DNA of 64,000 nucleotides from Cupriavidus sp. BIS7 (GCF_000292345.1 NZ_ALOU01000042.1:1-64000), one strand, 5' to 3'. Positions 17,686 through 27,254 are shown, counted from the stretch's first letter. The notes: generated by a model from the sequence alone, not told the origin. Program-made: numbers and translations.

Positions 17686-17916
17686 CCCACGAGTTGAGCC
17701 CGGCATTGTACGCATGTGAAACGGGCGGGGGGAAATTCTTGGCTGCCGAATGCCACATATGCCCCGTATGACGTTTGCCGCGCTTTGCGCCGGGCCGATA
17801 ACAATTCATTACAGCGCAGGCAATTCGGCACCATTATGCTCGCCGCTCAAGACAAAGAGCGGCCGCCCACCCCAACAGGGTCACAATGCCGGGCGGCACG
17901 GAAACGGGAGAATTCA

Positions 17917-18198
17917 ATGAGCAGGAATCGCGGGATTCGCGTGATGACGATGGCGTGGCTGCTTGCCGCAACCAGTTCCGGTGCCGCGCTGGCCCAGCAT
18001 GTGGTCGGCGGCATGGGCGAACCCGTGCGGATGGGTGCATTCGACGCGCGCGGCCTGATCGACAACCAGACTGCGGGTCAGACAGGCGTGGCGCACGGCA
18101 AGGGCAAGCCACGCGCCAGGACCACCGACGCGCACCGCGCACCAGCCGCCGGCACCCGCGCCGCGGTGCCGGCATTGCCCGGCAGGCATCTGCCGTAG
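17917..18198 (+). CDS. Small secreted hypothetical protein
   Basis: The 93-residue product has a signal peptide (MTMAWLLAATSSGAALAQ) preceded by arginines, and GGGAG upstream of ATG 17917. The mature part is Gly/Ala/Arg-rich with no cysteine and no recognised domain. It is convergent with actP, with a GC-rich hairpin between. Confidence 0.5.
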   Translation: MSRNRGIRVMTMAWLLAATSSGAALAQHVVGGMGEPVRMGAFDARGLIDNQTAGQTGVAHGKGKPRARTTDAHRAPAAGTRAAVPALPGRHLP

Positions 18199-18221
18199 CA
18201 ATCTGAGCATGCTCTGCCACG

Positions 18222-18254
18222 GGCGCCGCGCAGTACTGCAGTAGCGGCGGCGCC
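18222..18254. terminator. GC-rich hairpin between convergent genes
   Basis: GGCGCCGC at 18222-18229 pairs with GCGGCGCC at 18247-18254 around a 17-base loop. No T-run on either strand. It lies between the small secreted gene (+) and actP (-), 7 bases from the actP stop, and may act in both directions. Confidence 0.4.
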
Positions 18255-18261
18255 GGGCGGA

Positions 18262-19923
18262 TCAGTGGCTTGCGGCCTCTACTGCGCCGATACCGGTCTC
18301 AGAACGGAGTTCCTGTGCCTCGAAGCCGGCGCGGTCGATACGGGCACGCGGTGACTTGTCGGTAATCGAGAAGAACCAGATGCCGGCGAAGCCGATCGTC
18401 ATCGAGAACAGGGCCGGGGACGTGTAGGGGAACGGCGCGTTCTTGAAGTGGAACACGTCGACCCATACGGCCTGCGACAGGATGGTGAGGATCACGGCCG
18501 ACAGCAGGCCCAGGAAGCCGCCCACCATCGCGCCGCGCGTGGTGCAGTTCTTCCACAGCACCGACATGAACAGCACCGGGAAGTTGGCCGAAGCCGCTAC
18601 CGCAAACGCCAGCGACACCATGAACGCAATGTTCTGCTTCTCGAACACGATGCCAAGCACCACGGCAATGATGCCGAGGATGATCGTGGTGATGCGCGAC
18701 ACGCGCAGTTCCATCGAACTGGTTGCCTTGCCGTGCATGAACACCGTGGAGTAAAGGTCGTGCGACACCGCTGACGCGCCGGCCAGCGTAAGGCCGGCAA
18801 CCACGGCCAGGATCGTTGCGAACGCCACGGCCGAGATGAACCCGAGGAACACGTTGCCGCCAACCGCGCTGGCAAGGTGGACCGCCGCCATGTTGATGCC
18901 GCCAAGCAGCTTGCCGCCGCCGTCCTGGAAGACCGGATTGGTGCTCACGAGCACGATCGCGCCGAAGCCGATGATGAACGTCAGGATGTAGAAGTAGCCG
19001 ATCCATGTGGTGGCCCAGAACACGGACTTGCGCGCTTCCTTGGCGTTAGGGACCGTGAAGAAGCGCATCAGGACGTGCGGCAGGCCAGCCGTGCCGAACA
19101 TCAGCGCGATGCCGAACGAGATCGCCGAGATCGGGTCCTTGATAAAGGTGCCCGGGCCCATGATCGCGTCCTTCTTGGCGTGGACCTCGACAGCCTTGGC
19201 GAACAGCGCCTCGGGGCTGAAGTGGAACTGTGCCATGACCATGAAGGCCATGAACGATGCGCCGCCCAGCAGCAGGCCGGCCTTGATGATCTGCACCCAG
19301 GTGGTTGCCGTCATGCCGCCGAACAGCACGTACACCATCATCAGCGCGCCCACGATCACCACGGCAATCCAGTATTCCAGCCCGAACAGCAGCTTGATCA
19401 ATTGCCCGGCGCCCACCATCTGCGCGATCAGGTAGAACGCCACCACCACCAGCGTGCCCGATGCCGCGAACGCGCGGATTGGCCCTTGCTTGAAGCGGTA
19501 TGCGGCCACATCGGCAAAGGTGAAGCGGCCGAGATTGCGCAGCCGCTCCGCCATCAGGAACGTGATGATCGGCCAGCCTACGAGGAAGCCGATCGAGTAG
19601 ATCAGGCCGTCGTACCCGTTTGCAAAGACCGCTGCGGAGATACCGAGGAACGACGCCGCAGACATGTAGTCGCCGGCGATGGCCAGGCCGTTCTGGAAGC
19701 CCGTAATGCCACCACCGCCCGTATAGAACGCGGCTGCGGATGTGGTCCGCTTGGCGGCCCATTTGGTAATGAACAGCGTGCCGACGACGAACACGACGAA
19801 CATGCCGATGGCCGTCCAGTTGGTCGGCTGCTTGACGGCTTGTCCAAGATCGGCGCCAGCCGCCAGCGCGGCCGTCGACAACAGCAGGGCGCCGCCTGCA
19901 ACGATTGCGTGATGCGGTTTCAT
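18262..19923 (-). CDS. actP: Cation/acetate symporter ActP
   Basis: A 553-residue sodium:solute symporter of the acetate/glycolate type, with an N-terminal signal-like segment ([18 protein letters not shown]) and about 13 membrane helices. Family signatures seen include [30 protein letters not shown] and [27 protein letters not shown] 19923 overlaps the stop of the DUF485 gene by four bases (ATGA), the classic yjcH-actP arrangement. The longer frame to 20148 only overlaps that gene. Function: uptake of short-chain monocarboxylates for CoA activation. Confidence 0.92.
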   Translation of the reverse strand: MKPHHAIVAGGALLLSTAALAAGADLGQAVKQPTNWTAIGMFVVFVVGTLFITKWAAKRTTSAAAFYTGGGGITGFQNGLAIAGDYMSAASFLGISAAVFANGYDGLIYSIGFLVGWPIITFLMAERLRNLGRFTFADVAAYRFKQGPIRAFAASGTLVVVAFYLIAQMVGAGQLIKLLFGLEYWIAVVIVGALMMVYVLFGGMTATTWVQIIKAGLLLGGASFMAFMVMAQFHFSPEALFAKAVEVHAKKDAIMGPGTFIKDPISAISFGIALMFGTAGLPHVLMRFFTVPNAKEARKSVFWATTWIGYFYILTFIIGFGAIVLVSTNPVFQDGGGKLLGGINMAAVHLASAVGGNVFLGFISAVAFATILAVVAGLTLAGASAVSHDLYSTVFMHGKATSSMELRVSRITTIILGIIAVVLGIVFEKQNIAFMVSLAFAVAASANFPVLFMSVLWKNCTTRGAMVGGFLGLLSAVILTILSQAVWVDVFHFKNAPFPYTSPALFSMTIGFAGIWFFSITDKSPRARIDRAGFEAQELRSETGIGAVEAASH

Positions 19924-20225
19924 GCGACCTCCCGCTTGATCTGCTCGGTCAGATCGTCGTAGGTGCCGTTGGCATGCCGCACGTAAAGCCCGGTAATGAC
20001 AACGGTAAAGAGGATCACGAACAGGCCGATCGGCATGCCCCACGTCATCACGCCGTGCCCAACCTTCGCGGCCAGCAGGTCCTTGTCGAAGGCAATCAGC
20101 AGCACGTAGCCGTAATAGACCACGAGCATCACGATGGTCAGCAGCCATCCAAGCCGTGAACGCCTGTTGACCAGTTCGTGATACCGCGGATTTGCCTTTA
20201 GTCTTGCGACCAGTTCGTCATTCAT
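19920..20225 (-). CDS. yjcH: DUF485 membrane protein (YjcH-like)
   Basis: The 101-residue protein has two membrane segments ([20 protein letters not shown] and [20 protein letters not shown]), the [16 protein letters not shown] lead typical of DUF485, and a C-terminal [13 protein letters not shown] tail. ATG 20225 has an AGGAGACA site just before it. It is the upstream partner of actP, and probably modulates or assists the symporter (role unproved in the family). Confidence 0.9.
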   Translation of the reverse strand: MNDELVARLKANPRYHELVNRRSRLGWLLTIVMLVVYYGYVLLIAFDKDLLAAKVGHGVMTWGMPIGLFVILFTVVITGLYVRHANGTYDDLTEQIKREVA

Positions 20226-20495
20226 GTCTGTCTCCTGCTTGTGCTTTTGCATGGCCGGGTGCTGCCGGAGCGGCGCCGGACTTGGTGGTCCGTGCCCGTG
20301 CGCAGTGCCGACTGGCGCGCGTATGCGGGCGTCATCCGAAATCCATGCTGACAAGGTAAGGGGTGCGGCTTACCTGCTTCTTACACGGCGGCTTGAAACG
20401 TCCGGGGGTAAACGCCTAGCAGTTGGATGAAAGGCGTAATGGGAACGCGTTGGATGGGAAGGGCTGCCGCGCGCAGGGGAAGCTGGCGCGGGAAG

Positions 20496-21167
20496 CTAGA
20501 ACGCGAGGGTCAGCGTCGTGATGACGACCTGTTCGGATGAGCCCGGATTGAACCAGTAGCAGCCAACCGTCGCCTTCTTGTAGGTCAGCTGCAGCAGGCC
20601 GCCGCGCTGGAACTCGCGGTCTCCGCCGTAGATCCGCGTACGCTGCGCCACGAAGCCGAAGCGCAGCCAGTCGACGGGCCGATAGCCCAGTTCGCTCCAC
20701 GCATAGAGATAACTCGGCGTCTGCGTGATGGAGCCGGTCAGGTACTCCGCTTCGATGTAGTAGTCGAACTTGTACGCGGAGACGCTTGCCTCCAGGCCAG
20801 GGATCACCCCGTGGATGCTGCCTGCCACGAAGCCCAGGATCGGCGTCACCTTGTAGGCGATTTTCTCGCCGCCGGAAAAGGACCAGCCCACGAACGCGGA
20901 CTGCGAGTGCATGGCCTCGTAGTTGACCCGGCCTTCGAGGTGGAGCTTGTCATGCTCCGCGATCACGATGGCTGACAGGTAGCTCTGCGCCTGGCGCGGC
21001 ATGTTCCAGTAGCCGGAGGCCGTGAAGCTCCAGCCTGGGGGTGGTTCTTCGGGCGGCGGCGCGCCTGCCGGGGGCAAGTTGATTTCCTGTGCCTGTGCGG
21101 CCGGAGCCATGAGCGCGATGCCCGATGCAATGCCCAAGGTGGCCAACGCGATGACCGGGCCGCGCAT
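20496..21167 (-). CDS. Predicted outer-membrane beta-barrel protein
   Basis: The 223-residue protein has a signal peptide ending APAAQA, a proline-rich spacer (PPAGAPPPEEPPP) and then alternating strands rich in aromatic residues, ending with VVITTLTLAF, whose terminal phenylalanine is typical of barrel proteins. About ten strands can be counted. No family recognised. It is the third gene of an apparent operon; the VIT-like gene ends one base before its start. Confidence 0.65.
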   Translation of the reverse strand: MRGPVIALATLGIASGIALMAPAAQAQEINLPPAGAPPPEEPPPGWSFTASGYWNMPRQAQSYLSAIVIAEHDKLHLEGRVNYEAMHSQSAFVGWSFSGGEKIAYKVTPILGFVAGSIHGVIPGLEASVSAYKFDYYIEAEYLTGSITQTPSYLYAWSELGYRPVDWLRFGFVAQRTRIYGGDREFQRGGLLQLTYKKATVGCYWFNPGSSEQVVITTLTLAF

Positions 21168-21168
21168 C

Positions 21169-21849
21169 TCATCCCCCCAGCGCGATCACCGCCATGGTCA
21201 GCGCAACGCCAAGCGCCATCATGGCCAGGCCGGTCAGCCAGCCGTTGACGCCCGCATGGCGCCCAAGCGCCATGCCGCCAACGAACAACATCACCAGCGT
21301 GAGCGCCCGGGACACGATCAGTGCCATCTTTACGTCGCTCAGCGCCACGAAAGGAATCACCACGGGGAACGTGGAAAGCACGACGATGAAAAAAATGCGG
21401 ATGGACCCGAGCAAGTCCCTGAAATTGAGCCTTGCGCGTGCGGGGATCGTCGTGGCATTCGCCAGCCGCCGGCGCAGCGGTTCAATGTCCGCGTCGGTCA
21501 GCAGCGCCTGCATTCCGCTAGGCAACGTATCCCGGATGGTGCTCAGCGCCTCCGCGACGGTTGGTGCCTGCCGGGCCGCCATTGCCACCTTGAAGCGCAT
21601 GCCGCGGTCCGCCAGCGTGCGCACCAGGAACATGATGGCGTCCACAAGGCCCCAGGCCAGGTTGCAGCCCAGTGCGGTCACCAGCATCGTGTGGCCGACG
21701 TCTGCGCCGGCGGTGGCCGAGTGCACCGCGCCGACGAACGTCAGCGCCATGAACAGCCCAAAGCACATCTCCGCGACGCGGTCGATGACGTTGAGGACGG
21801 ATTCGTGTGGGGTGTCCGTATCGTCGGACGTGGCGTTGTTCCCGGGCAT
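21169..21849 (-). CDS. VIT1/CCC1-like membrane protein
   Basis: The 226-residue protein has about five membrane helices in the order 1-2, a cytoplasmic helical insertion (PSGMQALLTDADIEPLRRRL), then 3-5. This resembles the CCC1/VIT1 iron-manganese transporter family, although the helix-1 metal-binding glutamate/aspartate pattern is only loosely matched (DRVAEMCFGLFMALTFVGAV). Central gene of a three-gene set with a lipoprotein and a barrel protein. Metal transport is an inference from fold only. Confidence 0.6.
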   Translation of the reverse strand: MPGNNATSDDTDTPHESVLNVIDRVAEMCFGLFMALTFVGAVHSATAGADVGHTMLVTALGCNLAWGLVDAIMFLVRTLADRGMRFKVAMAARQAPTVAEALSTIRDTLPSGMQALLTDADIEPLRRRLANATTIPARARLNFRDLLGSIRIFFIVVLSTFPVVIPFVALSDVKMALIVSRALTLVMLFVGGMALGRHAGVNGWLTGLAMMALGVALTMAVIALGG

Positions 21850-21887
21850 GATCGTTTGCGTGCTGGGGTCACCCCGGTGCGGCCGCG

Positions 21888-22265
21888 CTACTTGCCTTCG
21901 CAGGCCAGGCTGGCGGTGCCGGTATCCTTGAACGTGACCACCAGCTTGCTGTCCTTTGCGATGGTAATGGTCTGGCCGTAGCTCACGGTCGGCATGAACG
22001 CGATATCTGGCGCGACGGCCACCGGCGGATTCCTCGCGCCATCGACACTCAGCGCAAGCTCAACCCTGTATGAATCGACCGCCACTCCCTGCCCCTGGCC
22101 CTTCTGCGCAAACTTCTGCTTGAAGGCGCACAGATCGGCGGTGATCTTTTCGAGCGCTGTGGGGATGTCGACGGGCTTGCCCGGTGGAATCGGCGCAGTG
22201 TTGCAGCCGGCAAGCCAGCAGGGGCCGAGCAATGCAAGCAAGGCGGTGCGCATGAGTGGCTTCAT
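21888..22265 (-). CDS. Small lipoprotein
   Basis: A 125-residue protein with a lipobox LAGC at the end of an N-terminal hydrophobic segment. The mature part has a predicted helix (IPTALEKITADLCAFKQKFA) followed by a beta-rich block ending KLVVTFKDTGTASLACEGK with one late cysteine. The helix-plus-sandwich outline loosely recalls the trypco2 domain, but I would not assign it. AGGAAAC lies upstream of ATG 22265. First gene of the unit with the VIT-like and barrel genes. Confidence 0.65.
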   Translation of the reverse strand: MKPLMRTALLALLGPCWLAGCNTAPIPPGKPVDIPTALEKITADLCAFKQKFAQKGQGQGVAVDSYRVELALSVDGARNPPVAVAPDIAFMPTVSYGQTITIAKDSKLVVTFKDTGTASLACEGK

Positions 22266-22391
22266 GATTGTTTCCTGCACGGCAGGTCTGTTGCACCCGA
22301 TCCACTTTAGCCCGGCTGCATCGGGACCTCCATTGGTCCAAAGCACTATGGACCAATGAAGGCGCGCCGACATGCGCGCCGACCCGGAGCG

Positions 22392-23468
22392 TCAGAACGT
22401 ATGCCGCATGCCGATCATGACGCCGACTCGCGTGGTGGTGGCCAGATCGGTGACGGGCGTGCCGGCCCAGTATTCGGTTTCGCGGCCGACCGTGCCACCG
22501 CGCGCGTGGACGACATCGGCCTCCACGTACAGGCTGGTGCGCCGGGAAAGCGCATAGTCCCCGACCAGCGCGATGCTGTCGGCGTTGCCGCTGCCAAGCA
22601 GCACGGGCTTGTCCTGGAACTGGGTGGTGACACCGCCGCGCTGCCGATAGCGGTAGTACGCCCCCGACACGTGCAGGGCCGGGGTGACCTGATAACCCAG
22701 TCCGACGAACGAGATGTCGAATTGCGCGTCGCTGGCCGATTCTCGCCGGCCCATGTGGCCCAGGTAGGCCGTGGCGTTGCCAAAGGCGTAAGAGCCGCCC
22801 ACGGAGTAGTTGCGGATCGTGCTGGCGCCGTCGGTGCTGCGGCGCTGATCGTAGGCCACGCCAAGCGCCAGTGGGCCCTGCTGATACTTCACGCCGCCGC
22901 CGAGCGTGGTGCCCCGGCTCTGGTTGCCCGGCTGTTCGCCGGCGCCATAGTCAAGCTGCACGGAGACCGGGCCGATCGTGTGCTGATAGACCACGCTGTT
23001 GTCGATGCGATAGTCCTGGAAGAAGATGTCCCCGCCGATGTAAAGCGGGTCGGACCAGAAGTTGCCCCAGCCCTGGTCGAGCGGATTGAAGGCCCAGCCA
23101 ATGTTGTTGAGCGCGTTGTACTGGCGCCCAAACGTCAGGCTGCCCCAGTTGCCGCTCAGGCCGGCCCACGCCTGGCGGCCGAAGAGCGCGTTGTAGGATG
23201 CGCGGCCATCGTCACTGCCGATGCCGGCTTCAAGCTGGAAGACGGCATGGTTGCCACCCCCGAGGTCCTCGGTGCCTTTCAGGCCCCAGCGGCTGCCGAC
23301 CATGCCGCCCGAAACCAGTGCTGCCTGGTCATGATGACGTCCGTCGATATTGGATGTGTAGCGCACGGCGGTGCTGACGATGCCATACAGGGTCACGCCG
23401 GATTCGGCGTGGGCGGCGCCGGGCAAAAGCCCGGTTGCGAGCAGCCAGAGGCTGGCCGACTTCTTCAT
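22392..23468 (-). CDS. Burkholderiales-type outer-membrane porin
   Basis: A 358-residue trimeric-porin family protein (Porin_4). It has a signal peptide ending GAAHA, the first strand SGVTLYGIVSTAVRY, the SRWGLKGTEDLGGG turn, an FGRQAWAGLSG loop and a C-terminal MIGMRHTF with final phenylalanine. GGAGG stands seven bases before ATG 23468. An extended frame to 23510 lacks a signal and is dismissed. General diffusion or anion selectivity is typical; specificity is unknown. Confidence 0.92.
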   Translation of the reverse strand: MKKSASLWLLATGLLPGAAHAESGVTLYGIVSTAVRYTSNIDGRHHDQAALVSGGMVGSRWGLKGTEDLGGGNHAVFQLEAGIGSDDGRASYNALFGRQAWAGLSGNWGSLTFGRQYNALNNIGWAFNPLDQGWGNFWSDPLYIGGDIFFQDYRIDNSVVYQHTIGPVSVQLDYGAGEQPGNQSRGTTLGGGVKYQQGPLALGVAYDQRRSTDGASTIRNYSVGGSYAFGNATAYLGHMGRRESASDAQFDISFVGLGYQVTPALHVSGAYYRYRQRGGVTTQFQDKPVLLGSGNADSIALVGDYALSRRTSLYVEADVVHARGGTVGRETEYWAGTPVTDLATTTRVGVMIGMRHTF

Positions 23469-24041
23469 GGATTTCCTCCGGAATGCAGACCCGCCCGGCA
23501 TGGCGTGCATGCGTGCAGAGGGGAGGGTCGGTCAGGCGTGTGCCCGAGTGGTTCCAGTCCCGCGCGGAAGTCCCCCGGAAGATCCGAAGGCGCGCGGGGC
23601 GTTATCCGGGCAGCGCGCAGCAAGCGGCGCGGGCCCCGGATCGAGGGTCGAAGCGGCAGGCAGTGCCTGGGGGGCTGGCGATAACCCAACGGCACATCGA
23701 CTCTGCGCTGGCCATACTGCGAATGCGGGCGACTGCGGTCGACTGTGCGGGGTTTGCCTGAAAGGTCGGGCGCGAAGGCCCTGTGAGCGTTCGCCGATTT
23801 CCACTTCGACGTTTGCGGCCGTGGTCGGTGTGCAGATCAAGCCATGCACAAAGGCCGCGCCCGGTGTGGCGAACGGGGCGTAGTTTACTGCATATGGCGC
23901 GGCGCCCCTGAAAAGTGGCTTTTCCGACGTATGTCCTTCTGGCTGGCCGATTCTGGAAATAAACTGAATGGAACCGCGCCCCGGCGTGGTCCTGCGTGAT
24001 CCATTTCATCGGCCGTCCAACCCTTCAGCGAGCCTAATTCC
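23469..24041. other. 573-base gap with no supported gene
   Basis: The gap separates the porin (leftward) from the cupin gene (rightward) and must contain both promoters. Open frames here (for example 23602-24009 on the minus strand) are arginine/proline-rich, lack ribosome-binding sites and overlap the gaps inconsistently. The last 160 bases are noticeably richer in A+T (around GGAAATAAACTGAATGG), which suits a promoter for the cupin gene. I see no repeat or RNA. Confidence 0.5.
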
Positions 24042-24380
24042 ATGTCACTGCCACACCTGTCCTCTGGCCAGACCGCGAGCGTCCTGCCGCTCGGCGCCGA
24101 TCTGGAAAAAGCACCCAGCAGTGCGCTGTTCAAGGCACCACACCTCGAAGTGGCCCGGCTGGTGCTGCGGGCGGGCAAGCGCCTGCCGCCGCATGCGGTG
24201 CCGGGTCCACTCACAATCCAATGCCTGGAGGGCGAGGTCGAGGTGGCACTCGGCAACGTCTCGCAACGGCTTCGGCAAGGTGATCTGCTATACCTTGCCG
24301 GCAACGAGAAGCACGATGTCGCGGCCGTCAGCGACGCCTCCCTGCTGTTGACAATCGTGCTGCTCAACAATGGCGGCTAA
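24042..24380 (+). CDS. Cupin-domain protein
   Basis: The 112-residue protein is a single small cupin barrel: EVARLVLRAGKRLPPHAVPG forms motif 1 and RLRQGDLLYLAGNEKHDVAA motif 2. The usual metal-binding set is incomplete: motif 1 has one histidine, and motif 2 has one late histidine. It may therefore bind a ligand without being an enzyme. It is followed by a hypothetical gene after 24 bases, probably as one unit. Confidence 0.8.
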   Translation: MSLPHLSSGQTASVLPLGADLEKAPSSALFKAPHLEVARLVLRAGKRLPPHAVPGPLTIQCLEGEVEVALGNVSQRLRQGDLLYLAGNEKHDVAAVSDASLLLTIVLLNNGG

Positions 24381-24404
24381 ACGGAACAAGAAAAAGGAAG
24401 GCCG

Positions 24405-25421
24405 ATGGGCATCACCAGATGGTTGAAGCGTAGAAGGCCCGAGGCGCCGGCCTTCGATAAACAGGATGTGGCCGACGCCGTCGAACGCGTGACGGCATTG
24501 AACCCGCGCCTGCGACTGGCGGCGCGTTACCAGCAGAGGCTGGCGCCAAAGACAGGCGAAGCGCTCGCGTACGTTCGGGGGCTGGTCGACGGCCTGCCGG
24601 CGTTTCGCGAAGCGAGTGCGGAAACCTGGTCGACCGATCCGGTTATCCGTGCCTGCTTTGCCACGGCGGACGAGGTGTCGGCCGCTCTGAGCCGCGCAAC
24701 AACATTGCACGACTTCTTCGACAGCAACCTGGCGGCAGAGGAGGTCTACGCGGTGCTGGGGATGACCCGATCGGAGCGGCACACGCTAGGCGTGGCGGCG
24801 GAGGGCGATACGATGCGCACCGACGTGGCGCAGACCACCCTGAGCTTCAGCGACCACCAGTTCCGCATGTGTGCGCCCACCGAAGCGGCGCTGCGCGAGG
24901 AAATCGTCGGCCGCTTGCTGGATCAGCTTGCCATGCAGGGGATGGCGCGCATTGCCACCAAGCTGTCGAAGCGCGACGCGCTCAAGCAGGAGATCGCGTT
25001 GCTCAAGACCCGGCAGCGCCTGCTTGAGTCGAAAGGCCATGGTATCGGCGCCATGGTCGGCGGCGGCGCAGAGCCGGCCATTGGCGAACTGGCGAAGCTG
25101 AACGCGCAGATCGCGCAGAACGACGCCGAGCTTGCCAGCCTCTCCGAGGCAACCGGCACGCTGGACCGCCAGCTCGACATCCTGATCGGCGTCATCGGCG
25201 ATGTCAGGAAACTGCTTAGCGTGGACTACCGGCGCGTGCGGCTGAGCCGGATGAATGTCGTGCTGGAGGGCGATGACGTGGCTGGCGACGATATCGAACT
25301 GGCGTCCGCCTCGCTGCCCGGCGCCCCGCCGCTGGTGCGCTCGTTTGCCTTGGTCCGCATCGCACGCCGGTCAATTGGGCCCGCGCGCAACCTGCTGGAT
25401 ATCGCCGAGCGCTTCCTGTAA
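24405..25421 (+). CDS. Hypothetical protein with central coiled coil
   Basis: A 338-residue soluble protein that I do not recognise. Residues about 180-265 form a long heptad-rich helix pair (LKQEIALLKTRQRLLESK and AKLNAQIAQNDAELASLSE). The N-terminal basic segment (RWLKRRRPE) has no signal peptide. An AAGGAAGG site lies just before ATG 24405. It ends three bases from a convergent HAD gene. Context with a cupin gives no function. Confidence 0.75.
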   Translation: MGITRWLKRRRPEAPAFDKQDVADAVERVTALNPRLRLAARYQQRLAPKTGEALAYVRGLVDGLPAFREASAETWSTDPVIRACFATADEVSAALSRATTLHDFFDSNLAAEEVYAVLGMTRSERHTLGVAAEGDTMRTDVAQTTLSFSDHQFRMCAPTEAALREEIVGRLLDQLAMQGMARIATKLSKRDALKQEIALLKTRQRLLESKGHGIGAMVGGGAEPAIGELAKLNAQIAQNDAELASLSEATGTLDRQLDILIGVIGDVRKLLSVDYRRVRLSRMNVVLEGDDVAGDDIELASASLPGAPPLVRSFALVRIARRSIGPARNLLDIAERFL

Positions 25422-25423
25422 CG

Positions 25424-26131
25424 CTACTGCCCAAGCGCCTGGCACAGGGCCCGCAGATCGCGAACGATCAGGTGCGGCGGCGGGCTGCTGCGCGTCCATT
25501 GCGTAGCGGACGCTTCGCCGGAACGCACCACCCATGCCGCTTGCGCGCCGGCGGCAATCGCCCCGGCCACGTCCAGGTCGGGATCGTCGCCAACATGAAG
25601 CATCTGCGCGGGCGCGCATCCGGCGGCGTCGGCCGCGGCGTGGAAGATCGCAGCGTGCGGCTTGGCGCTGCCGAAGCTCTGCGGATTCAGCGAGGCCCGG
25701 AAAAACTGGTGTCCGCCGGTCAGCCGCAGGTTTGCATTGCCGTTCGACACGGCGACCAGCGGATAACGCTCGCTCAGCCATTGCAACGCGGGCAGCGCAT
25801 CGTCAAAGAAATCCACCTGCTGGCGTGCGGCGAAGAACGCGTCGTAGGCCGGCTCGGCAAGCTGCTGGTCTTCGGCCGACATCTCCAGCACCAGCCGGAT
25901 GGAACCGAGCCGCAGCGCGCGCAAGTCGTGCGCCTCGTCGGGACGCATGGCCTCGTAGCGGGAGCGGAGATCGCCGAGCACCTGCGGCGATGTCAGGATG
26001 CCTGCGGTTTTGGGCGCACGCTGCAGCAGCCAGTCGTGCAGCGCCTGTTCCGCGCGGATGACCGCCGGTTCAAACGCCCAAAGGGTGTCGTCAAGGTCGA
26101 GAGAGATTGCCGAGATGCTGGCGAGACGCAT
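25424..26131 (-). CDS. HAD-superfamily hydrolase
   Basis: The 235-residue protein has the four HAD motifs: DLDDT at 12-16 (nucleophile Asp12), LVAVSNGNA as motif II, the lysine in GSAKPHAAIF as motif III, and HVGDDPDLDVAGAIAAGAQ as motif IV. The cap domain between residues 20 and 100 is of the four-helix C1 type, so a phosphatase for a small phosphorylated metabolite is likely (phosphoglycolate or nucleotide style). Substrate unknown. Confidence 0.88.
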   Translation of the reverse strand: MRLASISAISLDLDDTLWAFEPAVIRAEQALHDWLLQRAPKTAGILTSPQVLGDLRSRYEAMRPDEAHDLRALRLGSIRLVLEMSAEDQQLAEPAYDAFFAARQQVDFFDDALPALQWLSERYPLVAVSNGNANLRLTGGHQFFRASLNPQSFGSAKPHAAIFHAAADAAGCAPAQMLHVGDDPDLDVAGAIAAGAQAAWVVRSGEASATQWTRSSPPPHLIVRDLRALCQALGQ

Positions 26132-26228
26132 GATGGAAAGGCCGGGAAAGCTGGGAAAGGAACAGTCCTGCCGAATTTACCATCTCCGCTCCGTGTTCAC
26201 ACGTACGGATGCCGTGCAGCGTGCGCAC

Positions 26229-27254
26229 TTACTTCAGGCCCAGCGTGAACGGCAGCAGCAGCGCGTTGGCAAGCAGCAGCGCATAGGCGATCACCATCGC
26301 GGCGGGAATATCCGGGCGCGCCTGGTACCGGCCATAGGAGCGCCGGCGATACCAGAGGAAGCCCGCGCCAGTGCCGATGACGGCGAACCCGGAGAGCACG
26401 CTTTCCAGTGCAAGCGATGCACGGCCCGGCTCGGCGGATTTGCTGGATTGGCCGGAATCTCCGGTGTCCTGGGCGCCTTCGGGTGCCGCCGTCGCAACGA
26501 CGACTGGTGAGGCGACTTTGCCAGCTGTGCCAGTCGTTTTAAACGATGCCGCGGCCAGCGGCGTGAACCCGGCCCGCGACGCGTCGGTCCGGGTGGCCGG
26601 AGCCGATGCCGCCCCGGTCTGTGCCCGTTGTGCCCGTTGCGCGGGTACCGGCTGTGCAACGGGTGCAGCAGGCGTGGAAGCAACCGAAGCAGCCGGGGCG
26701 GCCGGCAATGCCGAAGAGGCGAGCGGCGCAGAAGCAAGCGGCGCGGGAGGGGGCGCGGAATGTGGCGTCGGCGCGGGCTCGCGCCTCGTGGGGCTCGATG
26801 TATCCACTGCGGCCCGCGCCGCGGGGACAGGGACCGGCGCCATGTGCATTGAACCGCGGTCTCGCCAGAACAGGTGGAACAGGCCATCCAGGCAGCGTGC
26901 GGTATCGCAGGCATCGCGCCTGGTCCGCCAGTTCGCAATATCCCCGTTCTGGATCGTGCCCTTGTGCAGCATCCTCTGCTGCTCGGCGTAGATGCGCTCG
27001 TAGCGCTCGGACATCCCGGCGGAATCGCAGATCAGGTGGTGCCGGGCTGCGCTGGAACGCGGGCCGTCTGCGTCCAGCGCGCAGCGCAGCCCGGTGCCGT
27101 TCGGGTCATTGCATACCACCGGGGCGCCCCCGCCGTGTGCGTGACAGTCGATGTCAGACGCCCATGCGACGCGCGGCGCGGCCACGCCGGCCAGAAGGAC
27201 CGCAACAAGGGCCAAGGGCACAGCCATGGTCCAGCGCGCAGTGACCTTGTTCAT
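26229..27254 (-). CDS. Secreted Cys-rich protein with Ala/Pro linker and C-terminal membrane anchor
   Basis: The 341-residue protein has a signal peptide ending VAWA, then six cysteines (37, 48, 58, 76, 116, 121). The segment NWRTRRDACDTARCLDGLF resembles LprI-type lysozyme-inhibitor domains. Residues about 140-275 are a low-complexity Ala/Pro/Ser/Thr linker, and two hydrophobic helices lie near 283-302 and 315-340. The order (periplasmic domain, linker, tail anchor) suggests an envelope protein reaching the periplasm. Divergent from the EF-hand gene. Confidence 0.65.
   Translation of the reverse strand: MNKVTARWTMAVPLALVAVLLAGVAAPRVAWASDIDCHAHGGGAPVVCNDPNGTGLRCALDADGPRSSAARHHLICDSAGMSERYERIYAEQQRMLHKGTIQNGDIANWRTRRDACDTARCLDGLFHLFWRDRGSMHMAPVPVPAARAAVDTSSPTRREPAPTPHSAPPPAPLASAPLASSALPAAPAASVASTPAAPVAQPVPAQRAQRAQTGAASAPATRTDASRAGFTPLAAASFKTTGTAGKVASPVVVATAAPEGAQDTGDSGQSSKSAEPGRASLALESVLSGFAVIGTGAGFLWYRRRSYGRYQARPDIPAAMVIAYALLLANALLLPFTLGLK

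Noticed and set aside
18877..19962. 361-residue plus-strand frame opposite actP
   Set aside because: Charged, low-complexity antisense of a membrane protein; actP is certain.
22356..23684. 442-residue plus-strand frame opposite the porin
   Set aside because: Antisense artefact; the porin has signal peptide, strands and terminal phenylalanine.
23602..24009. Minus-strand frame in the 573-base gap
   Set aside because: Arginine/proline-rich and without any translation signal.
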